A stretch of DNA of 10,281 nt, from assembly GCA_000753945.1 (NCBI GenBank), contig JQOA01000232.1:1-10281 (forward strand), read 5' to 3'. The notes beneath the pieces are model-generated. The model was not told where the DNA came from and made no database searches. It saw only the letters and a list, made by a program, of their open reading frames with translations. This DNA comes from Smithella sp. D17. GTDB taxonomy: Bacteria; Desulfobacterota; Syntrophia; Syntrophales; Smithellaceae. A program made the translations under genes and the position numbers. Shown here in pieces: positions 1-8,401 of the stretch. Numbering within the stretch: the stretch's first letter is position 1; each line of letters opens with the position of its first letter.

Positions 1-51
1 GATCGGGTTCGATCCTATTACAATAATGAGGAAACAAAATACGCCGCTTAA
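1..51 (+). CDS. IS630-family transposase, C-terminal end only (partial)
   Basis: Read in frame from base 1, the sequence gives 16 residues ending in KYAA and then TAA. IS630-family transposases of this type typically end in a short V-[KR]-S-[FY]-[FY] ... [RK]-Y-A-A tail, and here RVRSYY and KYAA are both visible. The piece alone would be too short to call; the call rests on the matching terminal repeat just downstream and on the N-terminal half of an IS630 transposase at the other end of the window. The DDE catalytic residues lie outside the window. It could belong to the same IS type as the right-hand copy, but the two visible pieces do not overlap, so identity cannot be tested here. Confidence 0.6.
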   Translation, partial: DRVRSYYNNEETKYAA

Positions 52-61
52 TATTAATACT

Positions 62-79
62 ATTATGAGACGGTTAATA
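62..79 (-). repeat. IS630 terminal inverted repeat (right end)
   Basis: On the minus strand this reads TATTAACCGTCTCATAAT, identical over 18 bp to 9885-9902 on the plus strand. Similarity continues more weakly for about 14 bp into each element. It marks the outer edge of the left IS copy. Confidence 0.75.
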
Positions 80-132
80 TCTCTCAGAAAAGAGAATACA
101 AAAATATGAAAAGAAATTCAGAAGGGTTTTGT

Positions 133-339
133 ATGGAAGTAAAAGAAGCCATTAATGCGCAAATTCAGAAATGCGATACTTGTCTTGAGTATCTAAAATC
201 AATTAACGAAAGCATAACGACATGAATGCATGCTCACAATCAAGCATCCAAATATCTGCTGCTGGCAAAAGAAACTTTCCTTAAATCTTGGCGAAAGACC
301 ATAATCGATGGAGAAGATTTCATGGAAAATTGCAAATAA
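133..339 (+). pseudogene. Small reading frame interrupted by one in-frame TGA
   Basis: A plus-strand frame opens at ATG 133 behind a good ribosome binding site (AGAAGGG, about 6 nt before the ATG). It runs 30 codons to TGA (223-225) and then resumes in the same frame, with ATG as the very next codon, to TAA at 337-339. Both halves look like one helical, charged protein: the first half has a CDTC motif, and the second has a Leu- and Lys-rich helix ending near a MENCK tail. An alternative upstream ATG at 106 has a poorer site. The simplest reading is a small gene with a nonsense mutation. Two translationally coupled micro-genes (TGAATG) or stop-codon recoding are possible but unsupported. I do not recognise the family. 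It converges with the kinase-like gene on the other strand. Confidence 0.35.
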
Positions 340-414
340 CCATGTCTTGAATCAGCAGGCCTCAAGATCTGTCTTCCCGATATGACTCATTTGAATTTCT
401 TCCCATTTAATATT

Positions 415-1311
415 TTAAGCTATCGATTCCTCCTTCTTTTCCAAATGCTGAAATGATGGATGCAGTCGATTCCTTCTCTGACTGAAGGCGACAATGATTG
501 CTTCAGTCGCTCCTTCCATTGTTATTCTCTCTGTATTGATGACCATATCATAGTGTGCGGGATCGGTAAGATCGGCATTAAAATACTTTCTTACGAATGC
601 CCTGCGGTTATTTTCCGTTTTAACGATATATTGTTCCGCCTCGGCTTTTGTATATCCTCTGTCATCCATAAAATGTCTGATTCTTAATTCTATAGGAGCA
701 ACTATTCTGACCTTGAATGTCCTTTGCCGCGGCAGAACATAACTTGCTCCCCTGCCAACCATAATTACATTGCCGAAGGCTCCAATAGTTCCCACTACTT
801 TAGTCAGATGCTGTAAATATTCCCCCGGCCAGGGACGATTTTCTCCAAACAAAGAAGACAGAAGTGTTTCCCTGAAGGTAACTTCTCTTTCATCCAGAGA
901 TTGTATTACCTTTCTGCTCATCTTGGCACTGTCCGCAACATGCTGAATTATCTGGCCGCCGATCAGGTCCAATTTTAGAGCCTTCGACAGCCTTCTTGAA
1001 ATTTCACTTCCACCGCTTCCCGGCTCCCTCGATATAGTAATTACCGGACCACCCTGGAAATTCTCTATTTTGATTCCCTGTTTTAAAACTTTGTCCAGCA
1101 GTTTACGCCACTTATCCAATTGCTGCGAAACCATCTGGTCCATGATTGTTTGTTTATCTTCCCCTTCATTAGAAACCGTTGCTTTAATAGATAAGTCCCT
1201 TGTGTAATCAGGGCAATAGCTTCCAATCAAGGAGTCCTTTTCTAATTTAAACCTTTTTTGACATTCCCTGCGCCAGGCGCAAATACCGCAAATGTGCATT
1301 TCTACTGTCAT
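415..1311 (-). CDS. Cytidylate-kinase-like protein with N-terminal four-cysteine motif
   Basis: This 298-residue protein belongs to the cytidylate-kinase-like family of P-loop nucleoside monophosphate kinases. From about residue 89 it shows the P-loop region SREPGSGGSEI (94-104), a VGRGASYVL segment near 185, an Arg-rich lid region (NRRAFVRKYF, from about 235) and the DPAHYDMVINTE segment typical of the family. The first ~45 residues carry cysteines at 8, 11, 17 and 33 (C-x2-C-x5-C-x15-C, followed by PDYTRD), which looks like a metal or Fe-S binding module. The ATG at 1311 is preferred over an in-frame GTG at 1320, because that GTG lies inside a near-perfect Shine-Dalgarno sequence. The gene starts 41 bp after atpG on the same strand, so it is probably read through from the ATPase operon. 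The substrate is unknown; true CMP kinase activity is not assured, as this subfamily differs from housekeeping Cmk. Confidence 0.8.
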   Translation of the reverse strand: MTVEMHICGICAWRRECQKRFKLEKDSLIGSYCPDYTRDLSIKATVSNEGEDKQTIMDQMVSQQLDKWRKLLDKVLKQGIKIENFQGGPVITISREPGSGGSEISRRLSKALKLDLIGGQIIQHVADSAKMSRKVIQSLDEREVTFRETLLSSLFGENRPWPGEYLQHLTKVVGTIGAFGNVIMVGRGASYVLPRQRTFKVRIVAPIELRIRHFMDDRGYTKAEAEQYIVKTENNRRAFVRKYFNADLTDPAHYDMVINTERITMEGATEAIIVAFSQRRNRLHPSFQHLEKKEESIA

Positions 1312-1314
1312 GGC

Positions 1315-1325
1315 GATCACCCTCT
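1315..1325 (-). promoter_or_regulatory. Ribosome binding site that decides the start of the kinase-like gene
   Basis: On the minus strand AGAGGGTGATC matches 9 of 11 positions of the extended anti-Shine-Dalgarno complement AGGAGGTGATC, with its core about 8 nt before ATG 1311. The GTG at 1320 falls within this site and is therefore unlikely to be the start. Confidence 0.65.
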
Positions 1326-1352
1326 TTCTTGTTGATAATAGCTTTTCGTTTG

Positions 1353-2231
1353 TTAACTCAATGCCTCAAAACCGGCAACAATATCCAGCAGTTCTTCGGT
1401 AATTGTCATCTGACGCGTACGGTGAAACTGCACGTGCAGATCCATCATTTGTTCTTCGATATTCTTTTCCGCGTTCTGCATCGAAGCCAGGCGACTGGCA
1501 TTCTCGCTGGCCAGTGATTCGGCAAACGCACGGTAAAGCGAAACGAAAAGATATTCTCTGATCAGCGAAGAAAAAATTTTATCGCCGTCCATACGGTAAA
1601 TGGGCAAGCTCTTGGAATCCCATTTTTTGCGGGCTATTTCTTTAAGCCAATCGCGATTTACAGGCAGGAGTTGAACCTTGTAAGGACGATAGTTGGAGCC
1701 GCTGATATAATCGTTGTAGAACAGCATAAAATGATCAACATTCTGCTTAAAATGCCACTCTTCAATAATCATAATGATTTCCTGAACCAGCGGTGTTATA
1801 CCCGCCGTGGAACTGGGAGTCGCCAGTAATTCATCGATAGGTTGTCCGGCATCCTCAACATAATCGGCCACGCGCGCACCCACCGCCAGCACCTTGCGGT
1901 TTTCTTTTTTCACACCTGCTTCTTTGATGTTATCCAGAGCAAAAACGGAAATCTGTTCGTTGAGTTGTCCGCACAAACCCTGATCGGAACCGAAAACTAT
2001 CGCGCCCATACGCTTAACAACCGCGTCTTTGCTTTGCATCATAGCTCCCATGCGTTCCTTGAGCACAATTTGCAGTCCCATCTCTACGGCCCGGTTATAG
2101 TCTTCAAGAGACTCCACCGCCTTTTGATATTGCCGGATACTCACGGCGGCCAGAGCTTTCATCGTTTTGACCACCGATAAAAGATCGCCCGCGCTTTTAA
2201 TCCTTCTTTTCAGGGACTCAGTTGTTTGCAT
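1353..2231 (-). CDS. atpG: N-ATPase gamma subunit
   Basis: This 292-residue central rotor shaft converts rotation of the c-ring into conformational change in the alpha/beta head. The N-terminal helix (LKRRIKSAGDLLSVVKTMKALA) and the long C-terminal helix (from about residue 220, with ASENASRLASMQNAEKNIEE near 241-260) form the antiparallel coiled coil of the family. The conserved GSDQGLCGQLN segment lies at 81-91. The length is normal for gamma. The start is ATG 2231, which has GAGG about 6 nt upstream inside the end of atpA and overlaps atpA by 14 nt, a coupling arrangement. An ATG at 2252 in the same frame would extend 35 nt into atpA and lacks family similarity. It is the last gene of the canonical N-ATPase order. 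Confidence 0.95.
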   Translation of the reverse strand: MQTTESLKRRIKSAGDLLSVVKTMKALAAVSIRQYQKAVESLEDYNRAVEMGLQIVLKERMGAMMQSKDAVVKRMGAIVFGSDQGLCGQLNEQISVFALDNIKEAGVKKENRKVLAVGARVADYVEDAGQPIDELLATPSSTAGITPLVQEIIMIIEEWHFKQNVDHFMLFYNDYISGSNYRPYKVQLLPVNRDWLKEIARKKWDSKSLPIYRMDGDKIFSSLIREYLFVSLYRAFAESLASENASRLASMQNAEKNIEEQMMDLHVQFHRTRQMTITEELLDIVAGFEALS

Positions 2232-3786
2232 TTGCTTCCTCAGCCTCTTCAAACGGCGCTATGGCCGGTTTGATTTTATTCATAATACTGTCGCGATCAG
2301 CCATTTCCAGTTTTTTGCCGGCTTCAATGCGCCCGCACAATTCCGGCAATTGTTCATTGACAGTTTGCAACAGGTGATTCTCCACTTCGCGGACATTCTC
2401 TGTCGGCACCTTATCCAGCGCTCCACCGGTCACGGAAAGCAAAGAGGCGATCTGTTCGGAGGCGCGCAGAGGTTTGTACTGACCCTGTTTGAGAATTTCA
2501 CGCACACGCCATCCTCTCTCCAGTATCCGCTTCGTGCTTTCGTCCAGCCTGGTGCCGAAACGCGAGAATGATTCCAGCTCTTCAAATTGCGAGTAGGACA
2601 GGCGCAAGTCGCCTGCTACTGACCGGTAGGCGGGCAACTGCGTCTTGCCGCCAACGCGGGAAACTGATTTACCGACATCCACTGCCGGTAGAATACCTTT
2701 GCTGAAAAGAACCGGCGACAGGTAAATCTGACCGTCTGTAATGGAAATCAGATTAGTCGGAATGTAAGACGACATGTCCTGCGCTTCCGTTTCCACAATG
2801 GGCAGAGATGTGAGAGACCCGCCGCCCAATTCCGGCCGCATATGTGTGGAACGTTCCAGCAGACGCGAGTGAATATAAAATATATCTCCGGGGAAGGCTT
2901 CGCGTCCGGGCGGCCGCCTTAAGAGCAGTGACACTTCTCTGTAAGCACGGGCATGCGATGTCAGATCGTCATAGATGATCAGAACATCACGTCCCTGCTC
3001 AACAAAATACTCTCCCATGCTCGTGGCTGCGTAAGGCGCGATAAACTGCAGGCCCGGCGTGTCTTCACCGGTAGCCACGACGACAATACATGATCCCATG
3101 ACGCCGTGATCGCGCAGATCGGCGATAACCTTGGCGACATCGGCGCTTTTCTTGCCGACGGCGCAATAAATGGAGATAATTCCCGTTTCTTTCTGATTAA
3201 TGATCGTATCCACGGCAATAGCCGTTTTGCCGGTCATTCTGTCGCCTAAGATAAGTTCGCGCTGGCCGCGTCCAATGGGAATAAGCGCGTCAACCACCTT
3301 CAGGCCGGTCTGCAGAGGAACGGTCACCGGTGAACGATCCATAACCGCCGGCGCCGGTCTTTCCACCGGAAGGCGCATGACTGTATTGACCTCGCCCAAA
3401 CCATCAAGCGGACGCCCGAGGGGATCGACCACCCGCCCCAGAAGCCCGTCTCCCACCGGCACATCCAGAACGCGCTTGGTGCGGTGCACCTCCGATCCCA
3501 CCTGCAGGTTTTCACTGGGGTCCAGAAGGATGACGCCGATTTCCGTCAGGTCTATATTAAAAACAAGGCCCATATAGTTTCCTGCAAAGCGAACCAGTTC
3601 TTCCGCGCGGATATGCGGCAGACCCCCGACCCTGGCAATATCGCGTCCGACAAATTGCACCGTGCCGATTTCTAATTGTCTCAGTTCAGGATTCTGCTCG
3701 TCCAGAACCTTTTCCATGGTATCAAATGTATCGTCCAGAAAAGTTTTTAATTCCTTACTTTCCAATGGGCTAGACTCTTGATTCAT
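2218..3786 (-). CDS. atpA: N-ATPase alpha subunit
   Basis: This 522-residue subunit is the non-catalytic nucleotide-binding member of the hexameric head, alternating with beta. It has a beta-barrel domain (about residues 40-105), a P-loop GDRMTGKT at 181-188, a Walker B-like strand DVLIIYDDLTSHA ending near 279, and SVSRVGG with the arginine finger at R377 that reaches into the catalytic site of beta. The N-terminus (residues 1-38) is acidic and helical and ends in the ELRQLEIGTV segment. The start at 3786 has AGGAGG about 6 nt upstream. The 25-bp gap after atpF and the 14-nt overlap with atpG place it inside the operon. The N-type assignment comes from gene order rather than from the alpha sequence alone. 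Confidence 0.96.
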   Translation of the reverse strand: MNQESSPLESKELKTFLDDTFDTMEKVLDEQNPELRQLEIGTVQFVGRDIARVGGLPHIRAEELVRFAGNYMGLVFNIDLTEIGVILLDPSENLQVGSEVHRTKRVLDVPVGDGLLGRVVDPLGRPLDGLGEVNTVMRLPVERPAPAVMDRSPVTVPLQTGLKVVDALIPIGRGQRELILGDRMTGKTAIAVDTIINQKETGIISIYCAVGKKSADVAKVIADLRDHGVMGSCIVVVATGEDTPGLQFIAPYAATSMGEYFVEQGRDVLIIYDDLTSHARAYREVSLLLRRPPGREAFPGDIFYIHSRLLERSTHMRPELGGGSLTSLPIVETEAQDMSSYIPTNLISITDGQIYLSPVLFSKGILPAVDVGKSVSRVGGKTQLPAYRSVAGDLRLSYSQFEELESFSRFGTRLDESTKRILERGWRVREILKQGQYKPLRASEQIASLLSVTGGALDKVPTENVREVENHLLQTVNEQLPELCGRIEAGKKLEMADRDSIMNKIKPAIAPFEEAEEANANN

Positions 3787-3811
3787 TCTTCGCCTCCTGA
3801 CATTATTATCT

Positions 3812-4582
3812 TCATGCCGCGTGTGCCTCTTTCTGGAGCGTTTCAGTTAAACTTTCCACCAGCGTTTCCAGATACTCATTGAGACTCCAGGCGATCTTAT
3901 GTCCATTCACCCGCAATTCAATGCCCGACACAATCTCCGGCTGCCTCATGTACCGCAGAGTAAACCCGTTGGTTATCTGCTTTTTCAGAACCTCTTCAAT
4001 TTGCGCCTGCCGGGACGCGGAAATGCTGAAAGCGCTCTGGATGATAACTTTATTGCCGCCGCCTCTGATGGCATTGCGTATCTGAATACTTTTTTCCTCA
4101 TCAAGCGCTTTAACCCGGCGGATGAATTCATCCACAATCCGTTCCTCCAGATCGGCGTCCGCCAGATCGCTCAAGGCCTTACGCGCCGTGGCATATAATT
4201 GCTTGGCGGCGCGCTGGCGCAAATCATAGAAAAAAGCGTCGTGTTCGCGAACCAGCATATCCTGCCAGCGCGCCTTGACCTGATCAACTTCCACACGGAC
4301 TTTTTCCATCAGCTCCTTGCGTTTGGCATCAGCGGCCATTGTCGCCTCATTGAGCATCTTTTCTTTTGCTTCGTTGAGCAACTGGTTGCGCTTTTCATAA
4401 AGCCCGGCAGCCTCGGTTGCCTTGACTTTCAACTCTTCGGCTTCGGCAAACCGCGCGGCAATCTTCGCTTCTCTATCGTCCATCGCTTTGATAATCCGCC
4501 CGAAAAGAAATCGCTTCAGCAGATAGACAAGCAAAAGAAAATTGAAGATCTGGCAAAATAAAACAAACCAGTCGATATGCAT
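3812..4582 (-). CDS. atpF: N-ATPase b-type stalk subunit with delta-like C-terminal domain
   Basis: This 256-residue subunit is much longer than a typical b subunit (about 155-170). One membrane helix lies at residues 5-27, followed by a long charged helical/coiled-coil stretch (about 35-165, containing EAKEKMLNEA and similar). The C-terminal part (about 177-245, including PEIVSGIELRVNGHKIAWS) resembles the end of the delta/OSCP subunit, whose hallmark is a G-[IV]-x-[IL]-[RK]-[VA]-G-[DN]-x-x-I-x-x-S segment. Known N-ATPase operons lack atpH and carry a long AtpF; the sequence supports AtpF taking over the delta role of joining stalk to head. ATG 4582 lies 3 nt after the atpE stop and has AGGGGG about 8 nt upstream, so translation is probably coupled to atpE. 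Confidence 0.93.
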   Translation of the reverse strand: MHIDWFVLFCQIFNFLLLVYLLKRFLFGRIIKAMDDREAKIAARFAEAEELKVKATEAAGLYEKRNQLLNEAKEKMLNEATMAADAKRKELMEKVRVEVDQVKARWQDMLVREHDAFFYDLRQRAAKQLYATARKALSDLADADLEERIVDEFIRRVKALDEEKSIQIRNAIRGGGNKVIIQSAFSISASRQAQIEEVLKKQITNGFTLRYMRQPEIVSGIELRVNGHKIAWSLNEYLETLVESLTETLQKEAHAA

Positions 4583-4585
4583 AAA

Positions 4586-4861
4586 TTATCCCCCTGCCTT
4601 TACAAAGTGACCCCAGAAAGGATTGGCAAAGATCAAAATCATGGAAATAACGAAGCAGTAAATAGCGATAGATTCAATCATGGCCAGTCCGACAAAAAGC
4701 GTCCGGGTCAGAGAATTTCTTTCATCCGGCTGCTGCGCGATAGCGGCCAAAGCCTGCGCGATGGCCTGTCCCATGCCCAGAGCCGGTCCGATAGATCCGA
4801 TCCCCATTGCCAATCCCGCGGCGAATATTGATGCCAACGCGACGATGCTTACACTATCCAT
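4586..4861 (-). CDS. atpE: N-ATPase c subunit (rotor ring proteolipid)
   Basis: This 91-residue hairpin of two membrane helices (about 4-41 and 52-80) is joined by the polar loop AQQPDER. The ion-binding carboxylate is E63 in helix 2, followed by S64 and Y68 (motif I-E-S-x-x-x-Y), which correspond to E65, S66 and Y70 of the Ilyobacter tartaricus Na+ c-ring. Helix 1 has the glycine-rich G-x-G-x-x-G-P-x-x-G-M-G-Q run for tight ring packing. The position equal to I. tartaricus Q32 is M30, and T67 is replaced by I65, so the Na+ ligand set is incomplete. A very strong ribosome binding site (AAAGGAGGAG) precedes ATG 4861, as expected for the subunit needed in most copies. Whether H+ or Na+ is transported cannot be settled from sequence. 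Confidence 0.96.
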   Translation of the reverse strand: MDSVSIVALASIFAAGLAMGIGSIGPALGMGQAIAQALAAIAQQPDERNSLTRTLFVGLAMIESIAIYCFVISMILIFANPFWGHFVKAGG

Positions 4862-4888
4862 AAAAACTCCTCCTTTATAAAAAGTTTT

Positions 4889-5620
4889 TTAAACTGTTGT
4901 AACGCTTTGTTGTTTTACTTCAACATGAGCATGATGTTCATCTTCCGCCAGAGCTGACGCGATATAAACCATGGAAAGAATCGCGAAAATATAAGCCTGA
5001 ATTACACCGATCAGAAGCCCCAATACCTGCATGATGACAGGGAACAAAAGAGGCGTAACCGCCAGCAGAATACCGATGACTTTTTCATGGCTCATAATGT
5101 TGCCGAAAAGCCGAACCGTCAGAGCGAGAGTCCGGGATAGTTCCCCCATTACGTGGAAAGGGAAAAATATGAAATTAGGCTGAAAATATTCCTTCAAATA
5201 ATGGAAAAGACCATTGCGCGAAATGCCGTAATAAGGAACAGCGATGAATACACATAGCGCCAGAGAAGCGGTAGTAGTAATGGAAGATGTCGGCGCGACA
5301 AATCCCGGCACGATAACCAGCACGTTGGAAGTGCAGATGAATAAGAAGAGCGTCCCGATAAGGGGAACGTAATTATCCGCTCCTTTTTTCGTCATCTCGG
5401 ATATTTCACCGCGGACGACAGAGATAATGACTTCCAAAAAATGCTGCCAATGGGATACATTCATTTCCGAAGAAAGGTTGCGGGTAGCCAGCCAGGAAAT
5501 GACCATCAGGATAGCCATCACCAGCCACGTATAGAGAATTGTCACGTTCAGCTTGATAAATCCCCAGGTAAAGATGATGACCTGATCGGGGCTGATCTGA
5601 TTGAGAGATACAATTTCCAT
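4889..5620 (-). CDS. atpB: N-ATPase a subunit (ion channel stator)
   Basis: This 243-residue integral membrane protein provides the ion half-channels beside the c-ring. Hydrophobic segments lie at about 25-45, 85-107, 115-133, 158-176 and 183-222. The essential arginine is R170 in ALTVRLFGN, equivalent to E. coli R210, which displaces the ion from the c-subunit carboxylate. The C-terminus ends in a His- and Glu-rich cytoplasmic tail (EDEHHAHVEVK). ATG 5620 has AAAGGA about 6 nt upstream, and the gene follows atpR after a 26-bp gap. The length is typical of bacterial a subunits of this class. Confidence 0.95.
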   Translation of the reverse strand: MEIVSLNQISPDQVIIFTWGFIKLNVTILYTWLVMAILMVISWLATRNLSSEMNVSHWQHFLEVIISVVRGEISEMTKKGADNYVPLIGTLFLFICTSNVLVIVPGFVAPTSSITTTASLALCVFIAVPYYGISRNGLFHYLKEYFQPNFIFFPFHVMGELSRTLALTVRLFGNIMSHEKVIGILLAVTPLLFPVIMQVLGLLIGVIQAYIFAILSMVYIASALAEDEHHAHVEVKQQSVTTV

Positions 5621-5646
5621 ATAGAATCCTTTGCCTGTGTTCTTAT

Positions 5647-5985
5647 CTATCTGCCCAAGTTTATGCAGCGAATTTCCTCAACCACTTTTTGCGGTCCCAA
5701 AAGGTACGTGAGAATTTTTCTTATGATAATAAAACCCAGCATGGCCGCGGCCAGCCTCTCCCAATGCTCTCCACCCATAATCAAATAAAATCCAGCCAGC
5801 ACCACCGTCATACGCAGAACAAAACTGACCAGCATCAGGCGTGTGGGTCCATGAGCTGCCGGCAGGCGCTGCACAGTATGCCACAGCGTTATGAAATAAA
5901 ACGCTCCCAGGGCCAGACCCGCAGCAAATGCCGCAACCATAACAAATATCAAATTCGCATCAAGACTGTGGTTCATCATCATCAT
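5647..5985 (-). CDS. atpR: AtpR, N-ATPase-specific small membrane protein
   Basis: This protein of about 112 residues has three predicted membrane helices (about 11-34, 50-70 and 78-97). It matches AtpR in size, topology and position between atpQ and atpB; AtpR is found only in N-ATPase operons. Charged residues sit within or at the edge of helices (R58 in helix 2, R89 in helix 3), which fits the published idea that AtpR contacts the c-subunit carboxylates during ring assembly or function; that role is not proven. The start is ambiguous: four ATG codons in tandem (5985 to 5974) follow the site GAGGA at 5992-5988. The second or third ATG (5982 or 5979) has the best spacing, while the first is only 2 nt away. 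It overlaps the end of atpQ. Confidence 0.85.
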   Translation of the reverse strand: MMMMNHSLDANLIFVMVAAFAAGLALGAFYFITLWHTVQRLPAAHGPTRLMLVSFVLRMTVVLAGFYLIMGGEHWERLAAAMLGFIIIRKILTYLLGPQKVVEEIRCINLGR

Positions 5986-6313
5986 CTTCCTCGATAATTC
6001 TACTGCGAACTTTTCTCACCCAATAGGCGGCGTTAATACATCCGACAAGCACTCCGAAAATAAGAAACATCAGCGCCCACGAGTACTGGCTGGGCCAGGT
6101 GCGATCAATCCAAAGACCAAAGGCTATTCCGACCAGAGTGGGAATGGCTACCGCCCAGCCGACAATGCCGAACATGCCCATCCCGAACCAGACAGTCTCG
6201 TCCTTGTGTCGAAGCGCCTTCCGCCGCAGAGCTTCTTTTTTGGCCACCTGCTCAGTGAAGTGATTAGCCATTTTCCGGCGGCGCGTACCGGGTGTTCGTC
6301 TTATTTCAACCAT
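5960..6313 (-). CDS. atpQ: AtpQ, AtpI-like small membrane protein of the N-ATPase
   Basis: This 117-residue protein has a basic N-terminal tail, two membrane helices (about 45-68 and 78-99) and a strongly acidic C-terminus (EEDDDDEPQS). Its layout and the G-x-x-x-G-x-W-I-D segment between the helices are typical of the ATPase gene 1/AtpI-like family; in N-ATPases this gene is atpQ. AtpI-type proteins are linked to c-ring assembly or Mg2+ handling, but the AtpQ function is not established. ATG 6313 has GGGAG about 6 nt upstream and lies 12 bp after atpC. An internal ATG at 6271 (M15) is a less likely start because it lacks a comparable site. The acidic tail is encoded by a GAT repeat that also supplies the tandem ATG codons of atpR. 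Confidence 0.82.
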   Translation of the reverse strand: MVEIRRTPGTRRRKMANHFTEQVAKKEALRRKALRHKDETVWFGMGMFGIVGWAVAIPTLVGIAFGLWIDRTWPSQYSWALMFLIFGVLVGCINAAYWVRKVRSRIIEEDDDDEPQS

Positions 6314-6325
6314 GTTTTATTCTCC

Positions 6326-6695
6326 CTACTTTAATTCCACAAAACGTCTAATCAAACTCGCTTCCAGTCTGGCCGACGCGGACCGGACCATTTTTTCCCG
6401 TTCATCCAGAACGTCATACTGCTGCACAACGACCTCTTTTAGTTTTCCCAGGTCGGGCGCACGCACGGCGTTGCGCGTGGATACCAGAACATCCGGCCCT
6501 TTTTTCACCAGCGTACCCACATCCATCGCCAGTAATTCCTGCCCTCCGCCGACCGGTTCATACGTGAAGATGCCGGGGGCAAGGGTGGCTACAAAATCAA
6601 TATGATTCGGCATCAGACAGAAAGATCCGTTTTCCGCCTCGGCGATAATCTTTTTTACTTCCTGCTTCAGCATTACTTCCGCCGGCAATAAAATT

Positions 6696-6706
<11 letters not shown>
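6326..6706 (-). CDS. atpC: N-ATPase epsilon subunit
   Basis: This 126-residue subunit sits at the foot of gamma and couples the shaft to the c-ring. It has the epsilon beta-sandwich: MLKILLPAEVML at the start, then the PNHIDFVATLAPGIFTYEP region (residues about 34-52, matching the family PGH.P....L.PG segment), followed by a C-terminal helical part (about 90-125). ATG 6706 (or the adjacent ATG 6703) overlaps the end of atpD by 11 nt. An in-frame ATG at 6727 would add seven residues unlike the family. The ribosome binding site is weak (GAGG about 12 nt away), so translation probably depends on ribosomes finishing atpD. Confidence 0.92.
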
Positions 6707-8084
<1,378 letters not shown>

Positions 8085-8151
8085 GTTAATCTCCTCTTTT
8101 ATTCTGTAAAAATTAATACATCTCTTCCTCTTTTCCCCCACCATATCGATG

Positions 8152-8334
8152 CTAAAAGGATCGGAATGTAGAAGAGGTGGGTGAAAAGCCCTTCCGTTTT
8201 AAGGGTTGCATGATTATGATAGGTGAGAATACAGGCGTTCTGTTATGTTTCATAACATCATCAGCCCATTGTCCGGCAATATTCTCGGCCTTGCTTTCTA
8301 TAAGCTCAACAAGTTTTGCGGCATAAGCTTGCAT
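8152..8334 (-). pseudogene. Truncated, frameshifted remnant of an RsbRD_N-like gene
   Basis: The first ~34 codons (start ATG 8334, with AGAGAGATG upstream) match the start of the neighbouring full-length gene: M-[QK]-A-[YF]-x-A-K-L-V-[ED]-L ... A-x-x-I-A-x-Q-W-A-x-D. After RTPVF the frame departs. A second frame immediately picks up TYHN at 8224-8213, exactly as in the intact copy (KTYTYHNA), but similarity ends soon after. This fits a tandem duplicate that suffered an indel and lost about 100 codons before the start of atpD. The 60-residue product could still be made but would lack most of the domain. Confidence 0.6.
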
Positions 8335-8401
8335 TTTTTCATCTCTCTTTTAATAAAGCTGTTATGTTAAAAATTGACTTGCTTACATTCATCCCGCCAA
8401 A

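Larger units (their letters stand above)
1..79 (+). mobile_element. Right end of an IS630-family insertion sequence (partial, continues left of window)
   Basis: This stretch combines the tail of a transposase reading frame (stop at 49-51) with a terminal repeat at 62-79 that matches, in inverted orientation, the repeat at 9885-9902 in front of the IS630 transposase at the other end of the window. The spacing of about 10 bp between the transposase stop and the repeat fits a compact IS end. The repeat finishes in TA (78-79), the dinucleotide that IS630/Tc1-mariner elements target and duplicate. Only the end of the element is visible, so its completeness is unknown. Confidence 0.7.

Noticed and set aside
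223..260. Possible selenocysteine UGA with downstream hairpin
   Set aside because: The stem after the TGA is only 5 bp, the loop lacks SECIS features, and no redox partner Cys or UxxC-type motif surrounds the TGA. A nonsense mutation is simpler.
345..367. TCTTGA / TCAAGA inverted repeat between the converging small frame and kinase-like gene
   Set aside because: Only 6 bp with an 11-nt loop and no T-run on either strand; too weak to call a terminator.
2167..2571. Plus-strand frames opposite the atp genes (for example 2167-2571, 7413-8051)
   Set aside because: They are antisense to strongly conserved ATPase genes and show no independent start signals or family similarity.
8085..8151. Promoter immediately before atpD
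   Set aside because: I see purine-rich ribosome-binding sequence but no -35/-10 pair or -24/-12 motif with sensible spacing.
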